A stretch of DNA of 64,000 nt from Trifolium pratense (GCF_020283565.1 NC_060061.1:25829362-25893361); one strand, 5' to 3'. Numbered from the stretch's first letter, positions 1 to 9,982 are shown. Translations and numbers: made by a program. The notes: generated by a model from the letters alone, not told the origin.

Positions 1-3000
1 AAGATAATAGGTACAGGTACAGTAGGTAATTCTTCCCTATCTATTAATGATGTTTGGTTAGTAGATGGACTCAAACATAACCTATTGAGCATAAGTCAAT
101 TTTGCGACAATGGTTATGTAGTTGTCTTTAATAAGGAATCATGTACTGTGTCTAAACAATCTGATAACTCCATGATATTCAAAGGCCTGAGAAAGAACAA
201 TGTTTATAAAATTAATCTTTCTGATTTGAATGAACAAAAAGTGATGTGTCTTTTGACCTTGAGTGAAGAAAAATGGATCTGGCATAAGAGGTTAGGCCAT
301 GCTAACTGGAGGTTAATCTCTAAGCTTAGCAAGCTTGACCTTGTCAGAGGTTTACCTAAAATCAAATATCACTCAAACACACTTTGTGGTTCATGTCAAA
401 AAGGAAAGATTACAAAATCTTCTTTCAAACCTAAGAACATTGTTTCTACCTCAAGACCATTGGAACTTCTTCATATTGATCTTTTTGGGCCAGTTCACAC
501 TGCCTCTATCAATGGAAAGAAGTATGGATTAGTGATTGTTGATGATTACAGTAGATGGACTTGGGTAAAATTCCTAAGAACAAAAGATGAAGCTTATGAT
601 GAGTTTAGCATCTTCTGCAAACAAATTCAAAATGAAAAAGGCTACACTATTTTAAAAGTTAGAAGTGATCATGGTGGAGAATTTGAAAATGAACCTTTTG
701 AAAACTTTTGTGAAAAATATGGCATTTTGCATGAATTCTCTTCTCCTAGAACACCTCAACAAAATGGGGTTGTAGAAAGGAAGAATAGAACTCTGCAAGA
801 AATGGCCAGAACCATGATGCATGAAACAAATGTAGCAAAGTTTTTATGGGCAGAAGCTGTAAACACAGCATGTTATGTTCAAAATAGAATCTATATTAGA
901 TCTAAGTTGAACAAAACTGCTTATGAATTGTTCAAAGGAAGAAAACCTGACATTTCTTATTTTCATCAGTTTGGATGTACGTGTTACATCTTAAATAACA
1001 AAGTCCATCTAAAGAAATTTGATGCTAGAGGTTATAAGGGTATTTTTATAGGATACTCTGAACGCTCAAAAGCATACAGACTGTATATTTCTGAAACACA
1101 CACTGTGGAAGAAAGTATGCATGTCAAATTTGATGACAAAGAGCCTGACCAAGTGTCAGAGCTTGTGGAAGGTTTGTCTAGATTTCAGGTATCAGAGGAT
1201 CAATATTCAGATATTCCAAACTACTCAGAACATCCATTCTCTGAAGTACCTCTGAACACAATAGTTCCTACAGACTCTGAACAACCAAGAACTGAAGCAT
1301 CTGCTGAACCTGATGTTGATGAGTCTGAAGATGATGAGCCTCCAAGAAATACTTTCAAATACAAATCATCACATCCAGAGGAACTGATATTAGGCAACAA
1401 GGATAGTCCAAGGAAGACAAGATCTCAACTGAGAAATGAGGAATCATTAGTTGGTCTTATCTCAATGATGGAACCTTCAAAGATTGATGAAGCTCTGAAA
1501 GATGATGCTTGGATTGTAGCAATGCAAGAAGAGCTGAATCAATTTCAAAGGAATGATGTGTGGACTCTAGTGCCTAAGCCTTCACACAAGAACATTATTG
1601 GAACAAAATGGGTATTCAGAAACAAGCTGAATGAACAAGGTGAAGTGGTAAGAAACAAGGCTAGATTGGTTGCACAAGGTTATAGTCAACAAGAGGGGAT
1701 TGACTATACTGAAACCTTTGCACCAGTTGCTAGACTTGAAGCAATCAGGTTACTTCTATCTTATGCTGTTAATCATGGAATAACCTTGTATCAGATGGAT
1801 GTTAAAAGTGCCTTCTTAAATGGTTTCATTTCTGAAGAAGTGTATGTTAAGCAACCTCCTGGTTTTGAAGATGTCTCAAACCCAGAACATGTTTTTAAAC
1901 TGAAGAAATCACTGTATGGTCTGAAACAAGCTCCAAGAGCTTGGTATGATAGACTCAGTAATTTCCTTCTTGAAAAAGGTTTTGAAAAAGGAAAGGTTGA
2001 TTGCACACTCTTTAGAAAAACAACCAAAGAAGACATCTTAATTATTCAAATTTATGTTGATGATATTATTTTTGGTTCAACTAATGCTGCTTTGTGCAAG
2101 AATTTTTCTAAGATAATGCAGGATGAATTTGAAATGAGCATGATGGGAGAGTTGAAGTTCTTTCTTGGAATTCAAATCAATCAGAAGAAGGAAGGAACTT
2201 ATGTTCATCAATCAAAATACACTAAAGAACTTCTGAAGAAATTCAATTTAGATGACTGCAAGATAATGAATACTCCTATGCATCCAACTACCAACATGGG
2301 CAAGTCAGATGATGAAGGAAAGGTAGATCAAAAGGTCTACCGAGGTATGATTGGTTCCTTACTCTATCTGACAGCCTCTAGACCAGATATTTTATTCAGT
2401 GTTTGCTTATGTGCAAGATTCCAGTCAGATCCTAGAGAATCTCATCTTACAGCTGTAAAGAGAATCTTTAGGTATCTGAAAGGAACAACTAATCTTGGAC
2501 TTCTCTATAAGAAATCCAATGATTATGTGCTAAATGGATTCTGTGATGCTGACTATGCTGGAGATAAAATTGAAAGAAAATCCACAAGTGGCAATTGTCA
2601 ATTTGTTGGTGAAAACCTTATCTCCTGGGCTAGTAAAAGACAAACTACTATAGCTTTGTCTACAGCAGAAGCAGAATACATTTCAGCAGCTAAGTGTTGT
2701 ACACAACTACTCTGGTTAAAATATCAGTTAGAAGATTATCAGGTAAGCAGTAACAATATTCCTTTATATTGTGATAATACTGCAGCCATTCATTTATCTA
2801 AAAATCCTATTCTACACTCTAGAGCCAAACATATTGAAATTAAACACCATTTTATCAGAGATTATGTTCAGAGAGGCATTATAGATATTAAGTTTGTTGA
2901 TACTGAAAATCAATGGGCTGATATATTTACTAAAGCTTTATCTGTTGAAAGATTTGATTTTATAAAGAAACATCTGAACATGTTTTCAATCTCTGAATGA
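1..3000 (+). CDS. pol: Ty1/copia Pol polyprotein, C-terminal 999 residues
   Basis: Frame 1 is open from the first base to the stop at 2998-3000; the true start is outside the window. Domains in order: GAG-pre-integrase zinc region (WHKRLGH near 280, CGSCQKGK near 385); integrase core with catalytic acidic residues in HIDLFGP (near 478), SDHGGEF (near 664) and NGVVERKNR (near 766); copia reverse transcriptase with [10 protein letters not shown] (1795) and the YVDDIIFGS active site (2053); RNase H with DADYAGD (near 2545), STAEAEYIS and CDNTAAI. It integrates and reverse transcribes the element in virus-like particles. All catalytic motifs are present and the frame is unbroken, so this part could be functional. 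The acidic linker at 1130-1450 between integrase and RT is usual for the group. Confidence 0.95.
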   Translation, partial: KIIGTGTVGNSSLSINDVWLVDGLKHNLLSISQFCDNGYVVVFNKESCTVSKQSDNSMIFKGLRKNNVYKINLSDLNEQKVMCLLTLSEEKWIWHKRLGHANWRLISKLSKLDLVRGLPKIKYHSNTLCGSCQKGKITKSSFKPKNIVSTSRPLELLHIDLFGPVHTASINGKKYGLVIVDDYSRWTWVKFLRTKDEAYDEFSIFCKQIQNEKGYTILKVRSDHGGEFENEPFENFCEKYGILHEFSSPRTPQQNGVVERKNRTLQEMARTMMHETNVAKFLWAEAVNTACYVQNRIYIRSKLNKTAYELFKGRKPDISYFHQFGCTCYILNNKVHLKKFDARGYKGIFIGYSERSKAYRLYISETHTVEESMHVKFDDKEPDQVSELVEGLSRFQVSEDQYSDIPNYSEHPFSEVPLNTIVPTDSEQPRTEASAEPDVDESEDDEPPRNTFKYKSSHPEELILGNKDSPRKTRSQLRNEESLVGLISMMEPSKIDEALKDDAWIVAMQEELNQFQRNDVWTLVPKPSHKNIIGTKWVFRNKLNEQGEVVRNKARLVAQGYSQQEGIDYTETFAPVARLEAIRLLLSYAVNHGITLYQMDVKSAFLNGFISEEVYVKQPPGFEDVSNPEHVFKLKKSLYGLKQAPRAWYDRLSNFLLEKGFEKGKVDCTLFRKTTKEDILIIQIYVDDIIFGSTNAALCKNFSKIMQDEFEMSMMGELKFFLGIQINQKKEGTYVHQSKYTKELLKKFNLDDCKIMNTPMHPTTNMGKSDDEGKVDQKVYRGMIGSLLYLTASRPDILFSVCLCARFQSDPRESHLTAVKRIFRYLKGTTNLGLLYKKSNDYVLNGFCDADYAGDKIERKSTSGNCQFVGENLISWASKRQTTIALSTAEAEYISAAKCCTQLLWLKYQLEDYQVSSNNIPLYCDNTAAIHLSKNPILHSRAKHIEIKHHFIRDYVQRGIIDIKFVDTENQWADIFTKALSVERFDFIKKHLNMFSISE

Positions 3001-3319
3001 AAAATTTTTTTTGGCAATTAAAGTGTAAGAGGTTATGTATATCAGAACTTATGATTCAGAACATCTGATACACAAGCTCTGAAGTACTTAACTCTGATAG
3101 AGAATTTTAAATAACTCAGAGGCTCTGAACTATTTAAGTGGGAAACGTTCAGTATTCACTGCTGAACAGTTGTCCATTAAAATAGCAGTTACCGAGTAAA
3201 TTTCTGCACGTGGTCTACGTGTGTCAGGTAGTGGGTGGTTAATGATGATTTTTGGTATTCAACTTTCTGTCAATTAGCGTAACTTCCCAAATTTGCTATT
3301 TTCGTGTTAACTGTGTGCA

Positions 3320-3452
3320 TTTAAATAAAACTTACACAATACACTTGCACACTATTCACTTTCACAACCTACACTTTCATTTTCTCTCTAAACCTCCAAC
3401 AAACTTTCTTTCTCTCTCGTTAGTTTTCCAAACCTTACCCTAATCTCCAACA
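3320..3452 (+). promoter_or_regulatory. Possible TATA box and leader for the third ORF
   Basis: A TTTAAATAAAA stretch at 3320-3330 is followed by a CT-rich stretch and then AACAATGGCT, a good plant start context, at the ATG (3453). This looks like a promoter plus untranslated leader. Third ORFs of such elements may instead be expressed from spliced genomic RNA, so this is a weak call. Confidence 0.3.
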
Positions 3453-6176
3453 ATGGCTGGTGCTTCGTCTTCTTCGTCAAAAAGGATTCCACCGTTTATA
3501 TTCAAAAATCTTCAGATCGTTGGGAACGAGATGGAGTTTCCAGAATCTGAACTCACTTTTCTTTCAGAGAAGATGGTTGATTTCGACGGTCTACAAGCTA
3601 ATGGGTTTGAAGTTAAAAAGTACTTTATCACTCAAGGTTGGGATAAGTACTTCGACATGCTTAACGGTCCTATCTACCCAGATTTGTTGAAGAAATTCTG
3701 GATGAAAGCAAAGGTGTTCGATAAGCATGAAGCTAAGAAGGAAGAGCTTGCTGCAATAGAAAGGAATCCTAGTCTGAAGGGTAAAACTAGGAAGGAAATG
3801 GGTTTGCTGGATTATACAGGTGTACAGATTAGGTCTAACATCTGTGGAATGAATATGAGTCTCTCGCCCATTCATTTCAATGCTCTTCTTGGTCTGCCTA
3901 ACTCTGGGATAGAGTTAGATGTGTTTGAAAAGGATACAAGATACAGAGATGATCTTCTGCATCTCATATGCACAGACTTCTCCTTAAAAGGAAAAGTAAA
4001 GGGTTTGACTGATGAATGTAGAGTTCTTTTCAAGATCATCTTAGCAGCTATCAGTCCAAGAGTTGGAGGGACTGATACAATCTCCTGGACTCATCGTCAT
4101 CTGCTGTATTTCCTTCTGACAGGAAAGAAGGTTAATCTTGGAGATTACTTTTTTGAAAGGATTTGTGAAGCCATTTTTGCAAGTAAATCTCAGAGGAAAA
4201 CTACTATAGTTTATCCTAGGTTGTTGTCAGACCTTCTGCATCAAGGTCATGTTGTTCAGAACTTAAGGAAATTCCACCCAGAATTGGTTCAGAAGAAGTT
4301 TTATCCAGAGATTCTGAACGCTAGTTTTCTGTCCAAGATGCGTTTGATTGCATCTAAGCCTATTGCTCCCCCACAAGAGTTCTCTGTTAGGCTTGAAGAT
4401 CGTCTGTATGTAGAAGGCTACCCAGTTATATCTGAAGCTGATGCTGAGCATGTAATTCAGGACTACTTGGAAGTGCTCAGACAAGAAGGTTTTGTTGTTG
4501 ACAGGAGTATGGTTCCTCCTGCTCCTGTAAATCTGTATAACCCTAAGAGGAAACCAAAGAGAAAGGCTGAAGCTCAAGATGTTCTACCTAAGCCAGATCT
4601 TCTGGCTCAGAAGAAAGTCAAAGTTGAACAATCTATGGCTGAGCAAAGGACTAAGAGGAAACATGAAGAATCTGCTACCAAGGCTGCTGAAGGAGCTTCA
4701 AAAGAGCCTATTGTTGTTGAAGTAGACAGTTCATCTGAAGGATCTACGTCAGAAGATGAGACTGAATCTGATGAAGAGACTTTGGCTGCTAGTTTGAGGA
4801 AAAGACCTGCTCCTACTTCTAAAAGTAAAGGTAAGTCTACTAAGTATGTCTTTAATGAAAATGAGATTGGAATAGGTTACACCAAACCTCTCAGAACTAT
4901 TTTACCAACCTCTGATATTCCAACCTCTGATAACCCCCTATCTGAACTAGAAAAACATCTGAGCCCTGACCCTCTCAATAATCACCCTCCTTCTCATGAA
5001 ACTCAACACAAATCTAGCTCACCTCCTAAACCTAAATCACCTCAACCTCAACCTCAACCTGACATTCCACCATCTGAACCTCAACCAGATATTCCAAATG
5101 CTCAACCAAACTCACCTATTCCCGTCACTAAACCAACCTCTCCCACAAAACAATCCTCTCCACATCCTGAACCAACAGCTGAACACAAATCTCCTGAACC
5201 ATCTCCTGAACATATTTACCCTGAATCAACTTCTGACATTTCATCATCTGAACCAACCCCTGAACCCCATCCTAACTCAAGTGCTGAACATGCTTCTCCT
5301 GAGCGTATTCATACTTGTGCTCCCAAGCCTTCAGAGGCAGAAGTTGTTATTATTGACAACCCTGCTAATGAAACACCCAACCTCTCTACCATTCCCAATC
5401 CTTCACCATCATCATCCAACCCTTTTGGTAATCTATCCGCTCAGTTTCATGAAGACTTGGTTAGATTATCTTTGCTTAAGAACAGGTTTCTAGTTTGTCC
5501 TTCTGATGTGGACTTGGAAGTTTCAAGCATTAAGGCAAGGATTTGCAATGCCTTGGATGATGCTGCTGAAGAAATTAAGGCTGTGATTGGAAGAAGAGAC
5601 TTGGATGTGATTAGCTTCATGAGGGAAAGTCTGGCTAGGGCTGAATTGAAAAGGTTAACCATGTTTAATCATGCTGGATTTGAACTTGCTAAGCTGGAAG
5701 CAGTTGCTGCTGTTGAACACCGTCTGAACGCTTTCAAAGTCATCTGGATAGACTCCAAGCTGTTTCAGAGTCTTGAAGCTCAGAGGTCTGAGTCTGAAAG
5801 GTTAGAAGAAGCTGCTGCTAGAGTTGCCGAGTTGGCAAATGAGCTACATAATGAGGATGCCACCGAAGAGGATGTACTGAATGTGCTGAACCAGGATGAT
5901 GTCCTGATGATTGATTACCCAGAGGAAGGTGAACCCTCTGATAAAGGCAAGGCACCTTTGGTTGAAGAACAAGCGCCTTTGGTTCAAGATCAAGCTCCTG
6001 TTGTGGCTGATCAGTTGCAGATTTTTCAAGAAGCTCTGAGGGAGCAGCAAGAAGGATTGGAAAGGCAAAGGACAGCTCACCTCAACTTGGAATCCAAAGT
6101 GGATGGTCTGGTTTCCAACGTGGGATCCTTGAATGACAAATTCGACCAGCTCTTAGCCTTTCTTAAGAAACCTTAG
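3453..6176 (+). CDS. Sirevirus third ORF (so-called env-like protein)
   Basis: 907 codons, intact. Residues 1 to about 340 form a globular region resembling the putative plant transposon protein domain found in many legume retroelement ORFs. It is followed by basic clusters (KRKPKRKAE, KKVKVEQ) that could be nuclear localisation signals, an acidic serine-rich stretch (near nt 4710-4790), a long Pro/Ser/Glu low-complexity region with SPEP-like repeats (about 4920-5420), and a C-terminal helical, coiled-coil-like part ending at LLAFLKKP. I see no signal peptide and no membrane-spanning segment, so a viral envelope function is not supported by this sequence despite the traditional name. The hydrophobic-acidic stretches IVVEVDSSSE and VVIID resemble SUMO-interaction motifs. 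It lies 452 bases after pol with its own good start context. Function unknown. Confidence 0.85.
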   Translation: MAGASSSSSKRIPPFIFKNLQIVGNEMEFPESELTFLSEKMVDFDGLQANGFEVKKYFITQGWDKYFDMLNGPIYPDLLKKFWMKAKVFDKHEAKKEELAAIERNPSLKGKTRKEMGLLDYTGVQIRSNICGMNMSLSPIHFNALLGLPNSGIELDVFEKDTRYRDDLLHLICTDFSLKGKVKGLTDECRVLFKIILAAISPRVGGTDTISWTHRHLLYFLLTGKKVNLGDYFFERICEAIFASKSQRKTTIVYPRLLSDLLHQGHVVQNLRKFHPELVQKKFYPEILNASFLSKMRLIASKPIAPPQEFSVRLEDRLYVEGYPVISEADAEHVIQDYLEVLRQEGFVVDRSMVPPAPVNLYNPKRKPKRKAEAQDVLPKPDLLAQKKVKVEQSMAEQRTKRKHEESATKAAEGASKEPIVVEVDSSSEGSTSEDETESDEETLAASLRKRPAPTSKSKGKSTKYVFNENEIGIGYTKPLRTILPTSDIPTSDNPLSELEKHLSPDPLNNHPPSHETQHKSSSPPKPKSPQPQPQPDIPPSEPQPDIPNAQPNSPIPVTKPTSPTKQSSPHPEPTAEHKSPEPSPEHIYPESTSDISSSEPTPEPHPNSSAEHASPERIHTCAPKPSEAEVVIIDNPANETPNLSTIPNPSPSSSNPFGNLSAQFHEDLVRLSLLKNRFLVCPSDVDLEVSSIKARICNALDDAAEEIKAVIGRRDLDVISFMRESLARAELKRLTMFNHAGFELAKLEAVAAVEHRLNAFKVIWIDSKLFQSLEAQRSESERLEEAAARVAELANELHNEDATEEDVLNVLNQDDVLMIDYPEEGEPSDKGKAPLVEEQAPLVQDQAPVVADQLQIFQEALREQQEGLERQRTAHLNLESKVDGLVSNVGSLNDKFDQLLAFLKKP

Positions 6177-6368
6177 GATTCTATGCACTTGTTTTAAGCT
6201 TTCCTTTTATTTTCTTATTTATCTTCTGAACACTTTTTCTGGTTTATCTATTTCAAGCTGTTTTGTTTATGTTTTGCTTGATTACTTATTTCATGTTCAC
6301 TTGATATTTATATTGTCTTGATAAATAAGAACATAAGAACACAAGATGTTTTTTAAAACGAAACTTTT

Positions 6369-6374
6369 TTTATT
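6369..6374 (-). terminator. Possible polyadenylation signal of the antisense ORF
   Basis: AATAAA on the minus strand about 60 bases past the stop of the antisense ORF at 6433. This is a common motif in AT-rich DNA, so it is only suggestive. Confidence 0.3.
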
Positions 6375-6432
6375 AATGCTCCAACAATGTTGAGTACATT
6401 GGTAAAAAGAAAAAGAAAAAGACAACCTAATC

Positions 6433-6795
6433 CTAATCAGATGGATAAAACTCAGAAGAAATCTCTGATTTCTCCTCAGCATCATCTGATGAAATTTCTA
6501 TGGGATCCGGGTTTTGCTCTTGTTCTTCTTCTTCTTGTTCCTCTTCTGGAACATAGCTAGCCAAGAACTCAACATAGTCAGCATCATCTTCATTCTCTTC
6601 AGCTTCAGAATCTGATGAGATAATTATAATCTCAGCATCTTGTGGTATCTTGTTGTCTTCTTTTTCATCGTTTTCGCGTTTCTCTTCATCTTCTTTCTTT
6701 CTTTTAAACTCTGCGATGCGTAAACTAAACCTTTTCATTATTACTAATCTCTTTTGTTTCACTTGTTTATTCTTGTTTTTACGTGAAGAAGGCAT
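6433..6795 (-). CDS. Small acidic protein encoded antisense in the Sirevirus
   Basis: 120 codons on the strand opposite to pol, between the third ORF and the 3' LTR. The first 45 residues are strongly basic (SSRKNKNK, KRFSLRIAEFKRKK). The rest is very acidic, with IIIISSDSE, DYVEFLASYVPEEE and IEISSDD. The core SSDS, then about 15 residues, then DYxEFLxxxxPxEE also occurs in the antisense ORF of the neighbouring Tat element (9632-9982). Charge segregation and low complexity suggest a disordered nuclear or nucleic-acid-associated protein. Extra ORFs, some antisense, are known from plant LTR retrotransposons. A 363-base ORF on the non-coding strand could occur by chance, but the match to an ORF of another element argues for selection. 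Function unknown. Confidence 0.65.
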   Translation of the reverse strand: MPSSRKNKNKQVKQKRLVIMKRFSLRIAEFKRKKEDEEKRENDEKEDNKIPQDAEIIIISSDSEAEENEDDADYVEFLASYVPEEEQEEEEQEQNPDPIEISSDDAEEKSEISSEFYPSD

Positions 6796-6894
6796 GTTAA
6801 CTCGCTCACCTTTTATAAACCTTTGAGCGCGTTGGTTTTTGTTTTGATATTAATTCACCTTTGTAACAACCACTCTTCTTCTTTGACTGTCTTG

Positions 6895-6904
6895 ATTATA
6901 TAAC
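6895..6904 (-). promoter_or_regulatory. Possible TATA box for the antisense ORF
   Basis: Minus strand GTTATATAAT about 100 bases upstream of the ATG (6795). A second TTTATAAA at 6811-6820 is only about 16 bases upstream, too close to place a start site before the ATG. Confidence 0.3.
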
Positions 6905-6932
6905 TTTTTTTTACTTTTTGATAATGACAAAA

Positions 6933-7387
6933 GGGGGAGTAGTTACGCATTAATTGATAAGTGATAAGTTCAAAACTGAAACCACGTTTTTATCCTTTTA
7001 TCTCGCTTTTATCCGTTAAATTAAAAGTTGTTACTTTTAAGTTGTTTTACGTATTTCAATGCGGAGACTAAGTTAGTTGAAACTAAAATAAATTTCATAA
7101 GTAAGGATAAGTTAAGAGTGCAATTTTAACTTAGCCTTATGAGACTTAGGGGGAGAGCTTGCAAACCTCTCACTCTGAAGAAAGATATGAAATTGATTTT
7201 ATTTCAGACCATCTTAATCTTATACTAAATTAAAATATCATGGATAAAACATAAAGTTCAGACTTTATGGAGTATCAATCTTAGGGGGAGCTTGCAAACC
7301 TCATAAACCTAAGAGAAACATGATAAGTTAATTTAACAACAATTGTCAATTAATACTGATGTTTGTCATCATCAAAAAGGGGGAGAT
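6933..7387 (+). repeat. Repeated polypurine boxes before the 3' LTR
   Basis: GGGGGAG occurs at 6933-6939, 7149-7155, 7284-7290 and 7379-7385. The second and third are each closely followed by GCTTGCAAACCTC. The last, AAAAAGGGGGAG at 7374-7385, abuts the LTR and is the expected primer for plus-strand synthesis. Multiple purine boxes upstream of the LTR are a known Sirevirus signature. Confidence 0.75.
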
Positions 7388-7947
7388 TGTTGGAACAAAA
7401 TTGATTTAAAAATGTTTGCCCCTAAATCTATAAAGGTTTTGATGATAACAAAGTATTAATTAACAATTGGAAGGACTAAAAATTTATTTTAAGTGCGCAG
7501 ATATAAGCATCATATAAGCTCTGAGTGAAGTTCAGAGGATGTGAATTCAGAAGTTCACAAGCGCTCAGAAGATGTTGGACTTCAGCAGTTACAACATTCA
7601 GAGGATGAAGACTTCAGAACTTCTTGACTGACTACTAAGCTTCATCAAAGTCTGAAGATCTCTTTGAAAGCTGTGAAGATTCCCTTTGCTAGTCAACTCT
7701 TCTACCAATGAAGAAAAGGACCTTTCAAGTCTGATCAGTTCAGCTACCTCTGTTCTGTCTGTCCTAACTTGAGAACGTGGGTCTTCAGTTTTGTTAGCTG
7801 AATAAGGAAAGTCTTCTCTGCAGTAGTCAAAGTACCTGAAACTCTTTCTTAGTTTTGGATACAACCAAACTGCATCAAGACAGGCTGCTTGAAGACAAAA
7901 GATTATCAACTCCAACGGCTCCTTTTGCAACGACTCTTTTCTAGTGG

Positions 7948-7955
7948 TATATATA
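7948..7955 (+). promoter_or_regulatory. LTR TATA box
   Basis: TATATATA in mid-LTR, the expected place for the U3 promoter of the element. Transcription would start about 30 bases downstream. Confidence 0.5.
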
Positions 7956-8164
7956 CTAGAAGATTCAGCTACAACACATATACAATAATCAAGATTTGAA
8001 CGTGCGCTGAACAAACTCTGAACTCTGTGATATACAAGCTCTGAACCTCGATTAAGTGTTTTTGCACTTTAGTCAAATACTCTGTACTATTTGTATTTGC
8101 TCTCTTTAGGTTCATCTAAGAGCATTTGTATATTTTCATATACTTTATTATTACTTGAGAAACT

Positions 8165-8281
8165 TAAGCTTGTGTGCTTAAGTGTGAAGTCTTAAGCTTG
8201 TGTGCTTGAGCATTGTTGAGAAGTCTCTTGCTTGTGTGCTTGAGCATTGTTGAGAAGTCTCTTGCTTGTGTGCTTGAGCAG
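8165..8281 (+). repeat. Tandem repeat in the LTR
   Basis: Several head-to-tail copies of a unit of about 34 bases built around GCTTGTGTGCTTGAGCATTG. It lies in the R/U5 part of the LTR. Confidence 0.8.
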
Positions 8282-8507
8282 GTGTAATCTTGTGTGATTA
8301 TAGTGAAATCCCTTGGAAGTGCAAGGGGACTGGACTACTCTCGTTTTGTGAGAGGAACCAGTATAAAATTGCTTGTGTGATCTCTCTCTCTCTATCTTGT
8401 TATTATTTGTGTTATTTATCCGCTGCTAACGTAGTTGAGTTAAGAACTTGAAAAAGTTTTAACTTAGCTAAAACACAATTCAACCCCCCCCTTCTTGTGT
8501 TTTCACA

Positions 8508-9185
8508 CCTTCAGAGGGTAAAGAAGATGCGCTTGCGCAAGAACAGTTTGAGCATGAAATCAGATTTAGGCGAGAGATTCTTAATGGGGATATGCTGGGC
8601 CTGCTTGAACGTGATTCTTCCATATACTACAACATCAAAGCCCTTTTCCGCAAACTACAGAACCCAATGACTAACGAAGCAATGTTCCTTCTAGTGATTC
8701 AGGCTGAAACCTTTTTAGAACAGTTCGTTAGTCAATCTCAACTCTTAACCAGGACCAGCAACCTTCTGACATCTCTGCTTGCAACACAGCAACACCATTT
8801 CGAGCAAGCTAATAATTGCAATGCAGAAGTCACAACTATCAAAGCTGCCTCTGATGAAGCTCTCGAGCAACTTGTGGCTTGTGAGAACAATATTGCTCAA
8901 TGGCAATCTGAAATCGAAGCGTTGAAGGAAAAAGTTCGACAGGAAGAGGCTAAGATGGAAAAACTAGCTGCAGTAGCTATCGAAGCACAAAAGGTCAAGC
9001 TTGATGAGCTAGCACGCGAAGGCATCCAGCATTACAGTGATGGTCTAGCTGTCCAGAAGCGGGTTGAGCATCTTGCCAGTGATAAAGAAATGCTACAACG
9101 TAAACTGGTGTCCATTCGAACCCAGTATTACCAATTCCAAGCAGCCAATCGAAAGCCTCCTTCGCCATCTCAACAACAGCCTTGA
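8508..9185 (+). CDS. Antisense extra ORF of the Tat element, C-terminal part (coiled coil)
   Basis: Open from the border of the inserted Sirevirus to the stop at 9183-9185; the N-terminal part was cut off by that insertion and lies left of the window. About 225 residues remain. They begin with a helical segment (EHEIRFRREILNGDMLGLLE) and continue into a long heptad-rich coiled coil from about 8750 to 9140 (EALEQLVACENNIAQWQSEI, LKEKVRQEEAKMEKLA). It runs opposite to gag-pol. Extra ORFs at this place are known in Tat elements, and some carry a plant mobile domain upstream of such a coiled coil, but that part is not visible here. Now a fragment; function unknown. Confidence 0.7.
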   Translation, partial: PSEGKEDALAQEQFEHEIRFRREILNGDMLGLLERDSSIYYNIKALFRKLQNPMTNEAMFLLVIQAETFLEQFVSQSQLLTRTSNLLTSLLATQQHHFEQANNCNAEVTTIKAASDEALEQLVACENNIAQWQSEIEALKEKVRQEEAKMEKLAAVAIEAQKVKLDELAREGIQHYSDGLAVQKRVEHLASDKEMLQRKLVSIRTQYYQFQAANRKPPSPSQQQP

Positions 9186-9554
9186 CTTTGTAATTTTTTA
9201 GTCTTAAGTTTTTTCCTCTTTTGGATGTTGTAATTGTGAATCTTTTAACACTAGAAACCGTCGAACAATTTCGGGCATGCCTTTTTTAATGTATGCCCTC
9301 TTTTGGCTTTTTAATGCTGCATGTTTATATATTGGCTGAGTATTTTATTCTCTTGTTGTTGTTTGCTTCCCTCCTTTTGGGTCATTATCCTAAGCCTTAT
9401 TAATGGCATTTTGTAAGGAATGAAGCGAACATGTTTCCAACGCAGTCAACATAATTAACTACACGGCTTTGGGCATTAATGCCATGGCATTTCCCTATGC
9501 AAACTGACCATGGTTGGTTGTAACTGCCTGAGCATTAACGCGTGTTAAATCCTT
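9186..9554. other. Spacer between the two antisense ORFs
   Basis: No ORF or RNA gene seen. It would hold the 3' end of the first antisense transcript and the promoter of the second. Confidence 0.5.
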
Positions 9555-9563
9555 CTATAAATA
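9555..9563 (+). promoter_or_regulatory. TATA box of the second antisense ORF
   Basis: CTATAAATA at 9555-9563, about 70 bases before the ATG at 9632. The intervening CA/CT-rich leader without ATG fits a plant core promoter and short 5' UTR, suggesting independent antisense transcription. Confidence 0.55.
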
Positions 9564-9631
9564 CTCACGCCTTGCAACTCTTTTTCTCATCACTTTACAC
9601 AAACTATCGCATCAACATCTCTTAACAAAGA

Positions 9632-9982
9632 ATGGATAACAAGAAAAATCCTTCTTCTTCCACCCCGGACTCAAACACGCCACATCCTCTTGGAAGGGGA
9701 CGAATCAAGATTCCAGCTTCCAAACCTCCACGCACTAGAATCCTTCGCCCTAGGCCGGCAACAGCTAAGGTGGTAGAAACCATCACTCTCTCTTCTGACT
9801 CTTCAAGCTCCAGTTCAAATGATGAAGATGAGGATTACCTTGAGTTCCTCAGCACCCTAGAGCCTGACGAAGAATACCCAGGAACTCCGACTCCTTCTTC
9901 TGAGGATGAAGACTCTCAGATCTCAGAACTCTCCAATTCTGATTCAAAGGATGAAGGAGCTCAAGCTCAGGGTAAACCTTAA
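9632..9982 (+). CDS. Small acidic antisense protein of the Tat element
   Basis: 116 codons, intact, antisense to gag-pol and just past the integrase end. Residues 1-48 are basic and proline-rich (GRGRIKIPASKPPRTRILRP). From about residue 50 it is acidic and serine-rich: TITLSSDSSSSSS, DEDYLEFLSTLEPDEE, then a Ser/Asp/Glu tail. The core matches the Sirevirus antisense protein at 6433-6795 in residues and nearly in spacing. ITLSSDSS looks like a SUMO-interaction motif flanked by acidic/serine residues. It has its own TATA box (9555) and a downstream AATAAA (10065). Extra ORFs are known in Tat elements; the function is unknown. Confidence 0.7.
   Translation: MDNKKNPSSSTPDSNTPHPLGRGRIKIPASKPPRTRILRPRPATAKVVETITLSSDSSSSSSNDEDEDYLEFLSTLEPDEEYPGTPTPSSEDEDSQISELSNSDSKDEGAQAQGKP

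Larger units (their letters stand above)
1..8505 (+). mobile_element. Sirevirus-type Ty1/copia retrotransposon, 5' part outside window
   Basis: The window opens inside pol. The domain order integrase, reverse transcriptase, RNase H is that of Ty1/copia. Downstream come a large third ORF, a small antisense ORF, several GGGGGAG boxes and a 3' LTR starting TGTTGG. A third ORF plus repeated purine boxes is typical of the Sirevirus (SIRE/Maximus) lineage. The 5' LTR, gag and protease lie to the left of the window. The element sits inside an antisense ORF of a Tat element that resumes at about 8506. No disabling mutation is visible in the coding part, so the insertion looks young. The target duplication cannot be checked without the left end. 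Confidence 0.9.
7388..8505 (+). repeat. 3' LTR of the Sirevirus
   Basis: Begins TGTTGG directly after the purine tract and ends near CTTGTGTTTTCA, after which the reading frame of the host element's antisense ORF resumes. Length is about 1118 bp; the right border is uncertain by about 2 bases. The 5' LTR is not in the window, so LTR age cannot be estimated. Confidence 0.8.

Noticed and set aside
4996..5493. 165-codon Leu/Asn/His-rich ORF overlapping the third ORF
   Set aside because: A frame shadow of the proline/serine-rich low-complexity region.
3453..6176. Retroviral envelope identity for the third ORF
   Set aside because: No signal peptide, membrane segment or cleavage site visible; the name env-like is historical.
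7598..8014. 138-codon minus-strand ORF in the Sirevirus LTR
   Set aside because: Lies wholly in the LTR opposite the promoter, has no recognisable motif and no partner; treated as a chance ORF.
8165..8281. Regular repeats as a CRISPR-like array
   Set aside because: Contiguous tandem units without distinct spacers in a plant LTR; the hairpin arrays at 12983 and 54055 were rejected as CRISPR for the same reason.
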